Part shown: piece by piece, positions 36,745 through 49,420 of the stretch
Position numbering within the stretch: the stretch's first letter is position 1
Layout: each line of letters opens with the position of its first letter
DNA from: Eumeta japonica
Lineage: Eukaryota; Arthropoda; Insecta; Lepidoptera; Psychidae
Reading direction: 5' to 3'
Assembly (NCBI GenBank): GCA_005406025.1
Contig: BGZK01000095.1
Span: 186,001 to 250,000, forward strand
Length of the DNA stretch: 64,000 nt
Program-made: the position numbers and the translations under genes
The notes under the pieces: model-generated
Databases searched by the model: none
Seen by the model: only the letters and a program-made list of their open reading frames with translations
What the model was told of the DNA's origin: nothing

Positions 36745-37581
36745 TGTGTGCAGGCGGATGCACAATCTATAATTTGCAGCGGAAAATCTTTGAAGGAGAA
36801 ACGCAAATTTCGAGATGTTCTCCGAGGAGTACTAAAAGAACTCCCAATAGAGAGCTCAAAGAAAACCTCGTTATTCAAGACCTCCCAGTGCAATCGTTGC
36901 GTCGGATCACAAACCACACCCGAGAGCCGCTTGATATTGCATTAGTAACAGCTAATACAACATCTGTTCACAACGCTACCAAACGTACGTTCTATAACAT
37001 CACATAGGTATGTTCCCTCACGGGAATTAAAGTGGAGCAACGCCACAAAAAGAACTTACCAGGACAATGCTTCAATTGTCAGTTCTATGAACATTCGTCT
37101 AAAAATTGTTATCAGCGAGCACGCTGTGTGAAGTGCCTGGGTGACCACGGCACTGCAGCGTGTACTCGCAACAAAGACACAGACGGTTCACCCGCCTGTG
37201 TTTTTTTGCAGATCATCCGGCTATACGACCAAATATTTAGGTTGCCTGCGTGCTCCTAAAAGAAAAACTAATCTCAAACTTAATAATAATAAAAAAACCC
37301 CATCCGCTTAGACTGCGCCGCGTCGATCACCCGCGCGCGATCACGGCTAATTAATTATACGCGAAAGCAACGGCGGACCCCGTAAGGACCCGCTTAAAAA
37401 CATTACAAACGACACGTCCACCGAAGACATTAAAGTCATGTTGTCGGTGATAACTAGCATCGACATCGAAGAACTCGCGCTTCTCGCGAAAAAATTCAAG
37501 GGCGTCGCGAATCCCGTGGAGAAAATTATCGTTTTAGCCGAACACGCATCGCTCGTGGAGGCGAATAAAAATAATAAAATT
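36745..37581 (+). pseudogene. Jockey-like non-LTR retrotransposon ORF1 (gag-like) pseudogene
   Basis: ORF1 proteins of this type bind element RNA. The domains run in order. First comes SLKEKRKFRDVLRGVLKELP, IQDLPVQSLRRITNHTREPL, DIALVTANTT and KRTFYNIT (PRE_C2HC-type domain). Then CFNCQFYEHSSKNC and CVKCLGDHGTAAC are zinc knuckles, and a third, distorted knuckle CVFF...GYTTKYLGC is followed by RAPKR. The C-terminus reads DIEELALLAKKFKGVANPVE, KIIVLAEHASLVEANKNNKI and a stop. Damage includes a frameshift near 36850, an in-frame TAG at 37005-37007, a slip in the T-run near 37205 and further stops near 37312 and 37350. No ORF2 reverse transcriptase follows. Confidence 0.8.
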
Positions 37582-38130
37582 TAATCCGTCTAAATAAAAT
37601 TCCCTAGTTATGCCATACCGAGTCGGTAAACTCGGTCAAAAATCACATCATTCATCCACGCGACGCGGAGTCCCCAAACTTTGCACATTGCACCCGAGTT
37701 TATTGTTTGCTTATTTTCGCTTTAACGCCCGGCTAAGCTACTATAGTATGGTTTCATAGATGATAGCTTTAACAATAGTCACCCCAAGGGAGTGGTTTTA
37801 ATGGTAAAAATCCCACATAACCCGGTCTATAAGTCATGTGGCCGAATATCTTTCGTCCGTGAAATTTCCATTTTCTGCGTATTAAACCAAGAAAAATGCA
37901 TCCGACGTAGTTGTACTCCGACTGCCACTTGTGAAGTTCGTGGTGCAGTAAACAAGTCTGAAGATCGAAACGCTGTCCATCATTTTGCCCACACACCACA
38001 AGAATCCGTAGTCCGAGGCGACTGAGAAGAAAATCCGAAGTGCGGGCTGAAATCGGCGTTGCAATAATAAAAAATGAGTGGTGTCGTGGGACACCAGGTA
38101 GGAACGAAATTCCTTCGGCTAATGTAGAAT
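37582..38130. repeat. Repeat-derived non-coding segment downstream of ORF1
   Basis: The segment includes CCCCAAGGGAGTGGTTTTAA, ATCCCACATAACCCGG and GGGACACCAGGTAGGAACG then AAATTCCTTCGGC, sequences I recognise as recurring in lepidopteran repeats. It may be untranslated sequence of the same or another element. Confidence 0.45.
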
Positions 38131-38805
38131 CGACACAATTTGCAAAAAAAAAATCGTGCTCAATTTTATGTAGGCTTTCTTGATTTTTCTCTTAAATTTT
38201 GCTGATTAGTTTTTATTTAAGTACAGGAAAGTATTTAGGAAATTCAGTATTTTAGGAAATAAAATAAATTACCAAAAATAAAAAAAATCGTAATTCAAAT
38301 TATCCACTAAAATAACAAAATATGTCTCTTTATTTTTGTTTGACAACACAAAATTACATAGAAATAGAATAATTTCCCACTAATACCACTGTCAATTGCA
38401 TTCAAGTCACTTGTTAGTTCACTTGCCATTGTTACTATATTTATTATTGTTTTGACGATTTGAAATTATATGAAAATAAACGTGACTACTCACGAGTAAA
38501 ATGTATCTATAATGTGAATATTAGCCACGTGCTTGTCCATGAATTCATGAGTATATACTATGCATTGGCGGGGTGGAGTGGTAATAGAGAGAGAAGGGAT
38601 GAAAGAACGAAAAGAAAGAGGGAGAAAGAGAAAGGTATTATACACTACTCGCCTGTGTATACGACTGTCGCGCCTGCGCACGTCTCATTTAACGGTTTTA
38701 TTCCACGGACTTTTTCTTACGGTTTTACTATCACATTTTTTTCAGTTCGGTCGCGCAGCAAAATCCCTATCTCCTCCAAGCCCGCCGTAAGGAACTTCGT
38801 TCCAA
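38101..38805. repeat. Region bounded by inverted GGAACGAARTTCCTT motifs
   Basis: GGAACGAAATTCCTTCGGC at 38101-38119 and GCCGTAAGGAACTTCGTTCC at 38784-38803 are near inverted copies about 0.68 kb apart. The right half (38640-38800) is GC-richer with overlapping motif-less frames. It could be one element with inverted ends or two independent fragments. Confidence 0.35.
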
Positions 38806-40430
38806 AAACAAAACAAAAAACATACTGAAAGTCCGTCATTCTTTAATTAATTTTGTATTTCTTACTTTAGATTTATAATTTTTTTTGTGTGTATTATAGT
38901 TTCTTTACCGGATTCCGAATTCAATCGAAAATCTACAAGATGCAAATTCTACAGACCTCCGTGTGGCATACGATAGGATAAGATCTGAGAACTGTTCAAT
39001 ATATGAATAATGAGTATTAGCATTGGAGTTTTTAATATATTTAATACTCCGATGCGTCAATTGTTTTGGCACTCTTATGCAGCTCTGACAAATAAAATGC
39101 CATTGAGTACTGTATACGTAGAAATAAAATAGCTTTTACAAAAAATAATAAAAAGATAAATAATAATAAGAACAGCCACAAAAACTTATTACTTAAAATA
39201 ATTAATTGTTTACGGAATCGATCGCAGACAGATAAAATATGTCAGACAGGGTTGTATCTAAACATTCATAATTTTACAGTTTATTTTTAACAATCCTATT
39301 TTTTGTTTTCGTCACTGTCTTATGGTAGTATTTCATCTGCCTATTTTAACTGGCATAGCCGTCACAAGCAAGTAATTATTTTATCTAGAGGTTTTTAAAA
39401 GGCGATTTTTTTTTTGTAATGTCATTTTAACTATCCAGTTACTTATTAACGTTAATAAGTAATCGGGCTAGACCGTCGTCTGTACTTTTGTATAGAACAA
39501 GTATAACACCAGTTCCTATGTCGGGTTTTGCAACCCTGGTAATCATTACAGGATCTCCACAATTTCAGTTGAAATGGAACCACTTAGAATTTACAATTCC
39601 GCCAGGCCGTCGTTTACATTAGCTGGTTTTTAAGACAAGTTTTCCATTTAATTGAAATTTTCATTACTCACCCGTTTTCAATAAAAGTGCGACAGGTGCC
39701 TAGCACAAGGTTGACACAAGGGTCTTCAGTTATTAACACAGAGAAATGAAAATGGTATCAAAAATACGGTATTTAAAGGTTAACAATACTACTATTAAAA
39801 GAATGTATAATCTTAATAGCTTATTTGTAATAATAATTTAAAAAAACACACACATTATTAATGTATTTTTTGGGACTTTTTTCATCTCACTCTCTTTTGA
39901 GAAATCTAAAAATCCTCGAAAATGGAAAAGACATTAAAATTTTTACAAAAGCCACACTAAAATATGAAATTATCTAGAATTTGAGTCTAGAATCATAAAA
40001 ATCGGTGGACATTTAACGGCACTATCATAATTATTTATGAAAGTTAGAAATTTAACAGTATAAGTCAGATAAACTTGTGCACAATTCCACAAAAGGACGT
40101 TACATTTACAAAATAAGTTTATGATATGCATAATTTTGATTTTAAGAGTAATTAAGAATTGTAATTTTTGAGAAATTGCCATCACTCGAGTTACATAACG
40201 GGTGGCGTGTTACATCATCTCTTAGTTCGGAGTGGTATAGCATATAATAGTGGCCATAATTACAGTCAAATACTATTGCAATAATAATAATATTTTCAAC
40301 ATTGAAAATGTTTTTCAATCTCCTCAATACGGACCACAGTTTCATCGAAAATGCGAATTCAAAACAAGAACAAAATAATGGTATAAAAAAATTAAAAAGT
40401 TCCATAATTTTTTTAGAAAAGTGCAACAAA
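38806..40430. other. AT-rich spacer with a 24-bp perfect palindrome
   Basis: No gene supported. The palindrome TTACTTATTAAC/GTTAATAAGTAA lies at 39439-39462. Confidence 0.5.
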
Positions 40431-40435
40431 TCTCT

Positions 40436-40496
40436 AAAAATAGATGTTTATAGAGGGCTTCTAAAACTTATTCTAGGGCTTCTATAAACCTATTTA
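40436..40496. repeat. Imperfect hairpin with internal direct repeat
   Basis: AAATAGATGTTTATAGA pairs with TCTATAAACCTATTT around a loop of about 28 nt, and GGGCTTCTA occurs twice inside. The fold is weak; function unknown. Confidence 0.35.
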
Positions 40497-40799
40497 GATA
40501 TTTCTTTTTTTTTAAGTTTTTTTTTTAATTTTGTATTGAGATAGCTTTGGCATTTGTAAAGTTTATTTTCATTTTTGGAATATAATAAAAAATTGAGAAA
40601 TTATGCGTTGTTTAAAAATCGGGGTTTCATGACTTGCGTCAAATGTGAACGGGAGTGTCGATACCTATTGTTATAAAATAACTAAAAACAGATTTTTTTA
40701 ATCAGAAACATTTTATGATTGATTTTTATCTTATTCCTTTTGCTATTGAGTTCCTCTCAATGTACCCGAAGTTGTTTTTTTTATATAGCATATTCGAGA

Positions 40800-41085
40800 T
40801 ACAAATGAGCAGACGAACCATCAAAGAGTTGATTGTCATCGCCACCCATGTACATTGGCAACCGCAGTCACCAGTGGGTTGCCGGCCTATTGAGAAGAAA
40901 TAGGATATAGAATTAAGGGGATCTGCCTGATGACGGAGAGAAGAGGCAGGAAACCACCGAAAATCTCACTAAGTGGACGAAATACAACAGTTGACGCTGT
41001 TACTTCACGTCCGTATTATGTGAGAATGTGGTATTTCACTGATTGGCTTTACCACAATCAAGTGTAGAGCACTACGAGATCTGTG
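40800..41085 (+). repeat. Common lepidopteran interspersed repeat (GAGCAGACGAACCA type)
   Basis: It starts GAGCAGACGAACCATC, followed by GTCATCGCCACCCATGTACA, GTGGGTTGCCGGCCTATTGA, GAAGAAATAGG, later GACGAAATACAACAGTTGAC and GTGAGAATGTGGTATTTCAC. This block order is a very common repeat in moth and butterfly genomes, in my recollection. It is non-coding. Confidence 0.65.
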
Positions 41086-41639
41086 ATTTTTTTAACTTTA
41101 TTTTATCGGATGATTAAGCCCTTTGTCAAAATATAATTCAAACGGATTTGACCCCTCTCAATATTATATAATCTCCATGCTATGGATGTTTGAACACAAG
41201 CGCTTCTGAGTTATGTATTTATTAAGAATGAATGTAGAGTACAAAATACTATGAAACGTGTATTGCATTCATAATGCACCTGTCTCGGTAATAACAAGCC
41301 AATTTCTGCGCAATCAGTTTTCAGTATCGTATTCCTAACGGCGCTCAAGCAAATTTCACCCTATGTTTGTTTATGAGTTAATATCAAAATATAATATATA
41401 TGCTAATCCTCCATATTTTTCACTATAGAATTATTTTTTATATACCTGCTAAGCGTTTAGCACCATATTAATTCAAAATATAATTTCATGCAAAATACAA
41501 ATATTCGAATTTATTTAGACATTAGTGAACTACACATACGCGTATCATTCGGTTAGGGCAAATAGAACGGATGCTACAAGTACAATATTAATAGAGCTTA
41601 ATTACATCTTAGATGTTATGTATATCGTAAAATTGAATA

Positions 41640-41895
41640 TAGGCTAATAACGAGCGTTGGTGGTCGAGCCTTCAAAAACGAACCAAAAGGTATCGCGTTT
41701 GAACTTTAATCAAGGGTGATTTGACTCACAAATTTTGAACTTAAGTCATAATTAAACCATTCGTCCCATGCCTTTGAGAGCACTTCAAGTTGACAACTGT
41801 CGTTAGCAGCCCTCAACTCGCATTGGGCCAGCGTGGAGTTTTCAAGGGCTAAACCCTCTCAATCTGGAATAAAGAGATTGTGGGAATGTATAGAT
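41640..41895 (+). mobile_element. tRNA-derived SINE copy
   Basis: Head: GTTGGTGGTCGAGCC and GGTATCGCGTTTGAAC (degraded B box). Body: TTGACAACTGTCGTTAGCAG, CCCTCAACTCGCATTGGGCC, AGCGTGGAG, then CCCTCTCAATCTGGAATAAA. It has the best-preserved body of this family in the window. Confidence 0.65.
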
Positions 41896-42729
41896 CACCA
41901 ATGGGGTGACAACCTTGAACAACCGCACAAGAAGCAAGAGTAGTTTATAGTGTGACCGATCGAGGACCAGGAGGAGGCTGAGCACTGCTCTGTAGGTGAT
42001 GACGCGAGAATCACAAGCCCATGATCGCAAGTGTTGGCGACTTATATCAAGCTCACCGATCAGCGGGCCGCAGAACAGCGAAGAAAATCGCTACATGTAT
42101 ATCAAGGAATTGTGGCAACAATAGCAAATTCACAACGGTGTAAAAAATATTATGGTCCATATCAAGGAGAAAAATACAAAAAACCAGCCAGGTGGTTGCT
42201 TTTTGTAAGTCTATCGATTAACGGGAAAAAGATTACGATTTAAGATATTGTAATGAAATTGCGAAGTTTGCGCAACTTGAGGAAAATTTTTGTTATTCCA
42301 ATGACCTTATTCATTTCCAATTCAAATTTAAAACATCGTTACGATATTTTCACAAGTGGCCTATCAGAGAAGATACCAGGAGCCAGACGTGGATAGCCTG
42401 TGCGATTATTCGTATTTCTTTAGCATATATTATAGTGTTCCTATAATCATTGATTAGCTGAGCATTACTTGAAAAATCTTGATTTAAAAATATAAATCGT
42501 TAGCAATAAATTGCCACCTCGCCAGCTTCAATTTACTGAGGGTGCCTTATAAATGATATCGGTTTTGATGTCTGAAATTCGCAAACTTCTTTTTATACAT
42601 GTCAAAAACTTTTCGCTATGAAAATTGAAAAATTTACATGATACTGGAGAGTAGCTGTTTCAACCCCGATTTTCGATAATTCAGTTTTCAGCACATCTTG
42701 ACATTTTAGGGCCCTAGGAATCTATTTCG
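41896..42729. other. Spacer, unassigned
   Basis: About 41940-42110 is GC-richer with an opposite-strand leucine-rich frame lacking a family match. The rest is AT-rich. Confidence 0.4.
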
Positions 42730-43450
42730 AGTATTTTAAGAGTGATTTCTGTTTGTTTGTATGAACGTGCCTATGTGCATGCGTGTATCGGTGTGTATGT
42801 GTGTGCGAGCGTGTGCGCGCGCGCGCGAATGTGGCGTGTGTGAGTGTATCTAGCAAAATTATTCGAAAAGCGTTTTTATAGAATGTTTATTAGACTACTC
42901 AAAATCAAAGCAATGACAGCTTTTCTACTTAAAAAACAACATCGATCGTTGCAAATTACATCAAAATCGGTTAGTTTATTCCAGAAACATAGTCAACGGA
43001 AAATTCGTTAAAAATGTTTTTTCAGAATAACGTGAAATCCTTAACGAATTAATGTTTGGCACTCAGTCATCTTTTTTTGTTTACAGAACTGCGTCGAATG
43101 CCACAAACAGGTCAAAATCGATCTATGCGTTCGAACAAAATAAAGTATACAAATTAAATACATATATATATATATATATTTGACCTCGAATAGATAGGAT
43201 TGTTTTTCAACTCGAAGAAATTGAAAAAGCACTGAATTCGATTTCATGAGCGTGATGACCTCAATTTATTTATTTTTACTTTATTTTTGAACACTTTGAG
43301 CTCGAAGGTAGTAAGAAGTTTTAGGGATGGCCTACAGAGGCAACCGCCTTTCAAATAAACTCAAAAAACTCGAGGAGTTAAGTCACATCGATAACTATCA
43401 TAGCGGAAAGCTTAGGGATGGCCGGCAGGTTCAACCGTTTTTCAGACTTT
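42730..43450 (+). repeat. GT-microsatellite-containing element (copy A)
   Basis: A GTGTGT/GCGCGC tract (about 42790-42845) is followed by a unique stretch and two tail motifs: TTTTAGGGATGGCCTACAG, AGGCAACC (about 43319-43346), and AAGCTTAGGGATGGCCGGCA, GGTTCAACC (about 43409-43436). The same layout (GT run, unique part, CTTAGGGATGGCCTGCAGGG, TCAAC) occurs at 61.15-61.70 kb, showing the microsatellite travels inside an interspersed element. Confidence 0.6.
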
Positions 43451-45699
43451 TTTAATGGTTTTGCCAACGTGTCAGTGAGTCTACTGAACGTTTAGTTAAA
43501 ACCATAGAATACGATGAGCTATATATACTTTGAGTATTAAGGTTTTCTTTTCATATAGTCATTAAATAGACAAACAAAGTGAACATTGAAAACCGACACT
43601 ATTTATAAAACACCTTTCAATATTATACTTAGAGCAAATTTCTATTTACGCTGCCAATTGTACGGATTATGATTTGACTCCAAGTACCAACCTATTCTTA
43701 CAGATATCTAGGCTAGGTCTACATTTTGTTTTTATTAAGATGCAATTCCGGTTGCATTGTAACATGGTACATTATTAAACATTAAATATTTAATCCTTTT
43801 TAATAAAATTCATAAAGCTATCTCTCACTTGATGCTTATGCTATAAAATGATCCTATACTGTTCTAACAATTTCTAAGCACTGCTGCTGTTATATTGCGT
43901 ATTAATTAGTCAAAAATACTGTTTTAGTTAGATTGATTTATAAATAGAACAGTCATTTTCAGTTCCAATTGCCTATAGGAACACGGCGCGAGTTTGCTCG
44001 TATTGTTAGACAGTCGACGTCTGTGTTGCTGGGAAATAGACAACCTTTAATATTTGTTCGAATATTATACATTTTTATTGTATTAATTGTTGTTTAATAA
44101 TGAATGTTTACGAAACAGTTAGATAGTGATATTTATATTATTTTAAATGCGATTTCGTATGTCCCAGAGCCAAATATTTCTATATATTGTAATATATTTA
44201 CTTAAATTTTTATTTTACTTAGATTTATATGATACGTGTAACTTATGATATAATACCTTTTCGCGTATTTATGATACTTGAAAATAAAAGATATCAATAG
44301 TTTGATATTTTTATATTCAAGAACAACGGGATTCTAATAAAAAAAACAACCAGAAGATACATATCAAAGTTATCGTTCTCCAAGTAAACTCATCCAAACG
44401 GACGGGAAACCAGTTTTTCAGGATCATGTATTTCTGATATTTTATATAATATAAGTAATAGTTAAGTTGAAGTGACCATACACATTGGCCATGTTACCAA
44501 TAAGGTGACATAGACAAAAACAACGGCTTAACGTGCTAGAGGAAGCGTGGAGTGAGTACTGCAGTTTGACTTAAGTTAAAAACTTAAATTTAACGTGCTT
44601 TGGGACCTAACCTGTTATCTTGTGATACGAAAGGAAAGAGCTGATTGATCGCTTATTGATCTATCTAACTCGTCTATTAATAACTCAGTCACATTAATGT
44701 ATAATTTACAATGTATTTGTTACTTAACAAAATTATTAATTAATATTTAATTATATATTTAAAATGTGCCCAATAATGTCTTTCAGTTATTCATCTATGA
44801 TACATTTATTTAACCTTTCTAAGGTGCTTTTTATCAATTTATGCTGTATGTTTCAGGAAAAATCAATACAACCTTATCCGTACAACTATAACATGTATAA
44901 ACATTGCGCCTACAATATCATCACCGTTTTGGAACTTGTCGCAGTCGGTTAAAACAATAGTCTATAGCAAACTAGAGTAGTACATTTCAGAAGCGAGATA
45001 TTTTATTTGGTTCGATTTGTCACAATCAGCGAAGACGTGTCTACAATTTACGTAAATTTGACAATGTGAACGAAGCATATTCATTTCAACAAAATCTAAC
45101 TACTTACCGCAATATGGTTCAAAGCACCTCAACAAACTTTTAAGAGTACCTATTTTTTTCATAACCAAATTACTGCCAAAACGTGACTAAACATCGTGCT
45201 TCAAAAAAAAAAATTTAATAGCTGTAGTTGTAAATATATACATTTTTACCGTTTTCATTCTGCGGGATTATGTTAAAAGCGTCTTAAATATTCGCATGAC
45301 GCTATTTTACTTAGTAATTAAATAATATGGCAAGTAGCGAAAAAAAATCAGTGGCAGGCAATACCTATCAAAAAACTCATTAGCTATTCGATTCAGATGT
45401 AGTTTTACTTTCCTCCGAGGTTCTGCTCTTAAAATATAAAATACTTACGGAACCATTAGAAAGTGGTTCAAGTATTAGCCCGTCTGTCTATTCAAGCTTT
45501 ATATAGTAATAGGAAAAATTAATATTTCTAAAGACAATATGAATAAAAGGTTGTAAAATGTCTGCATTTTGCATTAATAAAGCTCACTTCATTTTTTAAA
45601 ATAAATTAAGCTAAATTATTCATTAATACAATGAGACAAATGTGTTGTTTGAGAATTTGTTTAAGCTCAAAATGAGAAAAAAAAACAAGTATATTGTTT
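43451..45699. other. AT-rich spacer
   Basis: No conserved frame or bounded repeat. Confidence 0.5.
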
Positions 45700-46530
45700 T
45701 ACTAAATAAAAAATGCGGAAGCGGTAGTTTCGTGACGACAAAGAGCAAAAATTTACAGCAATATCCGCGATCCCGCAGAAGAATCCGTGGATTTTACTAG
45801 TTTAAAAAAATAATACACAAAACAGCATCATCAAAACGAACCAGCTTCTAAGTTGTTCGGAAAACGAGTTTTGTACGACGCACGAACAACGCTTTCGGGG
45901 AAAAGCGAAATCAACGAAATATTTCCCGCGCTCAGAAAACCTCGGGCGTTTTCATCGATATTGCGTGCCGTGACAATGAAATTGTAACGCGTGCAACTGT
46001 CATTAAGTTACGACCGTGTAAGCATCTTCTTACGCAGCGATACCCTTATCAACAGTTGTACAAACAGATCCATCCGGACACGTAACATGATCTAAACGTC
46101 CGCACGCATCGGCGGCGAAACACCAAAACGTAGTTCGCACGATCTCTTTTAATTAATCCCGCCAATCACCTTAAACGGATTATAATGGGAGTGACTACCT
46201 TGACTTTCGCCATGTCGACGGCCGCGCCCGCGCGATCACGTCGCTCGCGCAAACAATGATATATTTACAATTGATAGGTTCATTCACCAACTTTAGCGGT
46301 TGCCTACGCGAATTTATTACATCCACCGCGGCGACGGGACAACGCACGAGCACCCCACGCGGCGGTCGCACCGGCACTGTGCCGTGCCGGCTGTCGTACT
46401 CCGCGGCTCCGTACGAGCACAATTGGTGCTGTTTGACTGCCCGTGATTTGTCGTTTGCCCTAATGCTCGCCGGGGCGACGGCTGTTAGATTAGCCTGTTT
46501 TAATATAGCTTTAATATAGCGAAGCTCCGT
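45700..46530. promoter_or_regulatory. Long GC-rich island
   Basis: The strongest part is about 46080-46500 (CGCGGCGACGGGACAACGC, ACGCGGCGGTCGCACCGGC). Frames are open on both strands (75 and 87 codons) but none shows a domain. GGATTATAATGGGAGTG here resembles AGTATTATAATGGGGCGG in the 12.7-kb island. A distal regulatory element or unrecognised first exon is possible. Confidence 0.35.
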
Positions 46531-47379
46531 GGAAGTGCCAAACGGATTTCTTTATCGGCGAGTGCGCAATAGTAATGCTTAAAGATCGGTGTGGAATTAT
46601 TGAAAAGTAAGATACCTAATAAAAGCGACACGACAAACCTCGAAAACAAGTACTAAGATCTCCATACGCTTTGAATAATATTTTAATTAATGAAACCAGA
46701 ACTGTGCGACGTATAACTGTAAAGTTCGATTTCGTTGAAAATTCAATGAAAATGACAATGTAAAACGTTGATCATACAAATCGTATTAGTGTGATCGGCA
46801 GTGATTTTACAATATCTAAAAAAAAAAAAGGCAAAAATAAATGAAAATCCCGAAAATCTATGCATTTATATTTCTCTGAAAATCTATGTATTTATATACA
46901 TATGAAGTTACTGCTCGAACAAACTTTACTATTGTACCACATTCATTTCGTGTGCATTAATATTATACTAAGATATTTGTTTGTATGTAAAGATAATCTC
47001 TATAAATTTTAAACTGGTTCTAAAAATTATATCACTAATAAAGAGCTACTCAATCCACGAAGTATTGTAATATTTTCCTAATTCAATTACATCTATAGTA
47101 TAAACTTTATGCGACATAGTTACGACTGATGCGACGTTCGGGGTTACAAGGCTGTGTGTAAAATGTATACTGGACTGTATAGTTATATAAGCACTATGTG
47201 CTAGAGTATTTATCATTGAGCTTGCATGAGCGTAAGTGCAATGATAATTGGTATAGGACGTATGATGTGATAAATTTTAACAACACAACTATAAATGTGG
47301 CAATATAAGAAAAGAATTCGATGAACGGAATAAACTGAAATAACTGAACTTACAACAAGATTTGCTTTAAAATTGAGTG
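46531..47379. other. AT-rich spacer
   Basis: Nothing supported. Confidence 0.5.
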
Positions 47380-47590
47380 TGAGATTGGGATAGGAATCGA
47401 GAACGAGAACCAGAATCTGAATCAAGGACGAGACTGCGATTAGAATAGAGAGCGAAATCGGTATCAAAATAGAAAGCAGATATGGGAAAAGACCGAGATC
47501 GAAACAGGCAGCGCGAAACCGAAATTGAAATGAAGAACGGGACCATGATCGAGAACACGATCGAAATAGAAATCATTGCTTTCAACATAT
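47380..47590 (+). repeat. Degenerate ATCG hexamer array
   Basis: Six-base words such as GAATCG, AGAACG, AGAACC, AGAATC and GAGATC run for about 200 bp. The family is the same as the arrays at 0.2, 9.0, 52.6, 56.6 and 60.8 kb. No clear Helitron end is seen nearby. Confidence 0.7.
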
Positions 47591-48176
47591 GAAGGAATTT
47601 ACTCTATGGCGAGAATGACCGACAGCCACAGCCGGCCAAAGTGAAAATTTGAATTGAATACACTGAATTAATGAGTGTGTCGACATCAGTTTTGCATTTC
47701 GGCTTGACGCAACTACTCGCTGAATAATTTAAACACGACAGCAACATGCAAAAACCTATACCGACTGCGGTGCTATACAACTGCTGATTAAATTTATTTA
47801 CTTTTTCATGTACATTTTATTGTAAGTATTATCTTAATCCTTCCCGAATCTTTTAATGACGTTGTGTTGTGGAAAAACTTTCCAACTTTTTATACGTATT
47901 TACCAGCGGAATTTTAAATTCTTAATTACTTGGCCATAAAGAAAAACGAACAGACGTGTGCCGGAACATCCATAAAGTAGGGTTCCATAGTTGTATAAAA
48001 CCGGCGATATTTGTAAATGTATTTATAGATTTTCAGATGCAATAGGTATTAAAACTATATGGATTTTTAACACTCTTATTTTATTATGTAACGTTTATTG
48101 TTCGTTAGTTCGCCGGTGCAAGTACGAGAATTTCTACAAAAATTGTCAATTGCCAGAATTCTACTCCTCGTGAATA

Positions 48177-48216
48177 CACATAAAAACGAGGAAAAAGGTT
48201 TTTCCCCGACCTCATA
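48177..48216. mobile_element. Orphan right terminal repeat of the D,D34D mariner
   Basis: ACGAGGAAAAAGGTTTTTCC followed by CCGACCTCATA has the sequence and orientation of the right end of copies 2 and 3, but lies immediately left of copy 2. It suggests a deleted neighbouring copy or a rearranged left end. Confidence 0.5.
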
Positions 48217-48234
48217 TGACCTTATATTGTTTTA

Positions 48235-49420
48235 TATATAAATTCAAGATAAGGTTTCATCATGTTTTATTTACAAATAATTATAATATATATATACCAT
48301 TTGGTTTAACAATTTGTTGCCGTTTTGTAGATAATAACATAATCCCATTGCTGTAGAAATTTTGGGAATTCTGATCAAAAAACTGAGACAGTAGTTTTGA
48401 CAGTCCTTTCTTCATGTTAATCTACGTAAATAATTAGAAACAAATGAAAATCTGAGGGTGAAAGGTCATGGCTATATGTTGAATGTATTAACACTTCCCA
48501 AGCAAACTCTCTCAATAGTTGCTGAATTGCTAAAGATGTGTGTGATTTGCCGTTATCATGGTGAAAAACCACACCCTTTCTGTTGATCAATTCCGGCCGA
48601 TTTGTCTCTACTTCTTGCTCGATTCTCATCAGTACTTGGCAGAAGATACGCCAATTGATGATTTTTCCTATCGATAAAAGCTCATAATGAATAATTTCCT
48701 TTCAATCCCACCATATACATAGCATCAAGTTATTGCGAGTTAATCCGAGTTTTGTTATAGTCTGTGGAGCTTACTTGCCTCTTAACGATGATCTTTTTGC
48801 ACGTTCTTGTCCATTTTTTACCACCAGTTATCAATTTTTTCCAAAACGGTTCGGTTTCATTACGTTTCAATAGAGATTCGCAAATCAGTACACGATTCAT
48901 TATATTTCTTTCAGTGAGCTCATATAGGACCCAAGTATCGAGCTTTTTGTATATTCAGTTTTTAAATGAATCAAACTGTCTTTTAGTCAATACCAGCTCT
49001 TCAGATATATCGGAGAACTGATATGCTGATCTTGTTCTAATTTTTCAAAATGAAATCGAATTTATCTGTAACGACCAGACCAGATCTTTGACATCAAAGT
49101 TACCGAACTAAAAGGCTTGTGCCAGTTTTGTGCTACTCTTTGAGGTCCATAAGCGTAACAACTTTATTCCTTCAGTATTTTTCACTTTTCTCTAATAAGA
49201 TCTCAAATTGTTTCGAATTTGTACGAAAGATTCATTTATTTTGGTTGACAGGAAGACAATAGAAAAATGACGGCATACCGTTTTACTTTTATTTTTTGAA
49301 ATGTTATTTATTTAATGGTTTCAATACTAGCCAGATATAAATAGCACAACCAAAGAGATTTTACTGCAACTTTTTGCTTATAAATCAGGAAAATACTTTT
49401 TCCCCGACCTAATATACATT
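48235..49420 (-). mobile_element. Near full-length but dead D,D34D mariner (copy 2)
   Basis: Minus strand. The N-terminal part is degraded (GPQRVAQNWHKPF, GNFDVKD). Then DISEELVLTKRQFDSFKN, stop, LDTWVLYELTERNIMNRVLI, CESLLKRNETEPFWKKLITG and GKKW. After a frameshift come LMLCIWWD, stop, KEIIHYELL, then RPELINRKGVVFHHDNGKSH, LREFAWEVLI, SPSDFHLF. HHDN and SPSDF are separated by exactly 34 residues, the D,D34D spacing. The first catalytic motif, GDEKW in the family, reads GGKKW, so that Asp is lost. The right terminal repeat is at 49385-49412; the left end is degraded. It provides the empty site for the MITE in copy 3. Confidence 0.85.

Noticed and set aside
46195..46519. Overlapping frames on both strands in the GC-rich island
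   Set aside because: GC-rich DNA has few stops; neither frame shows a motif or splice context.
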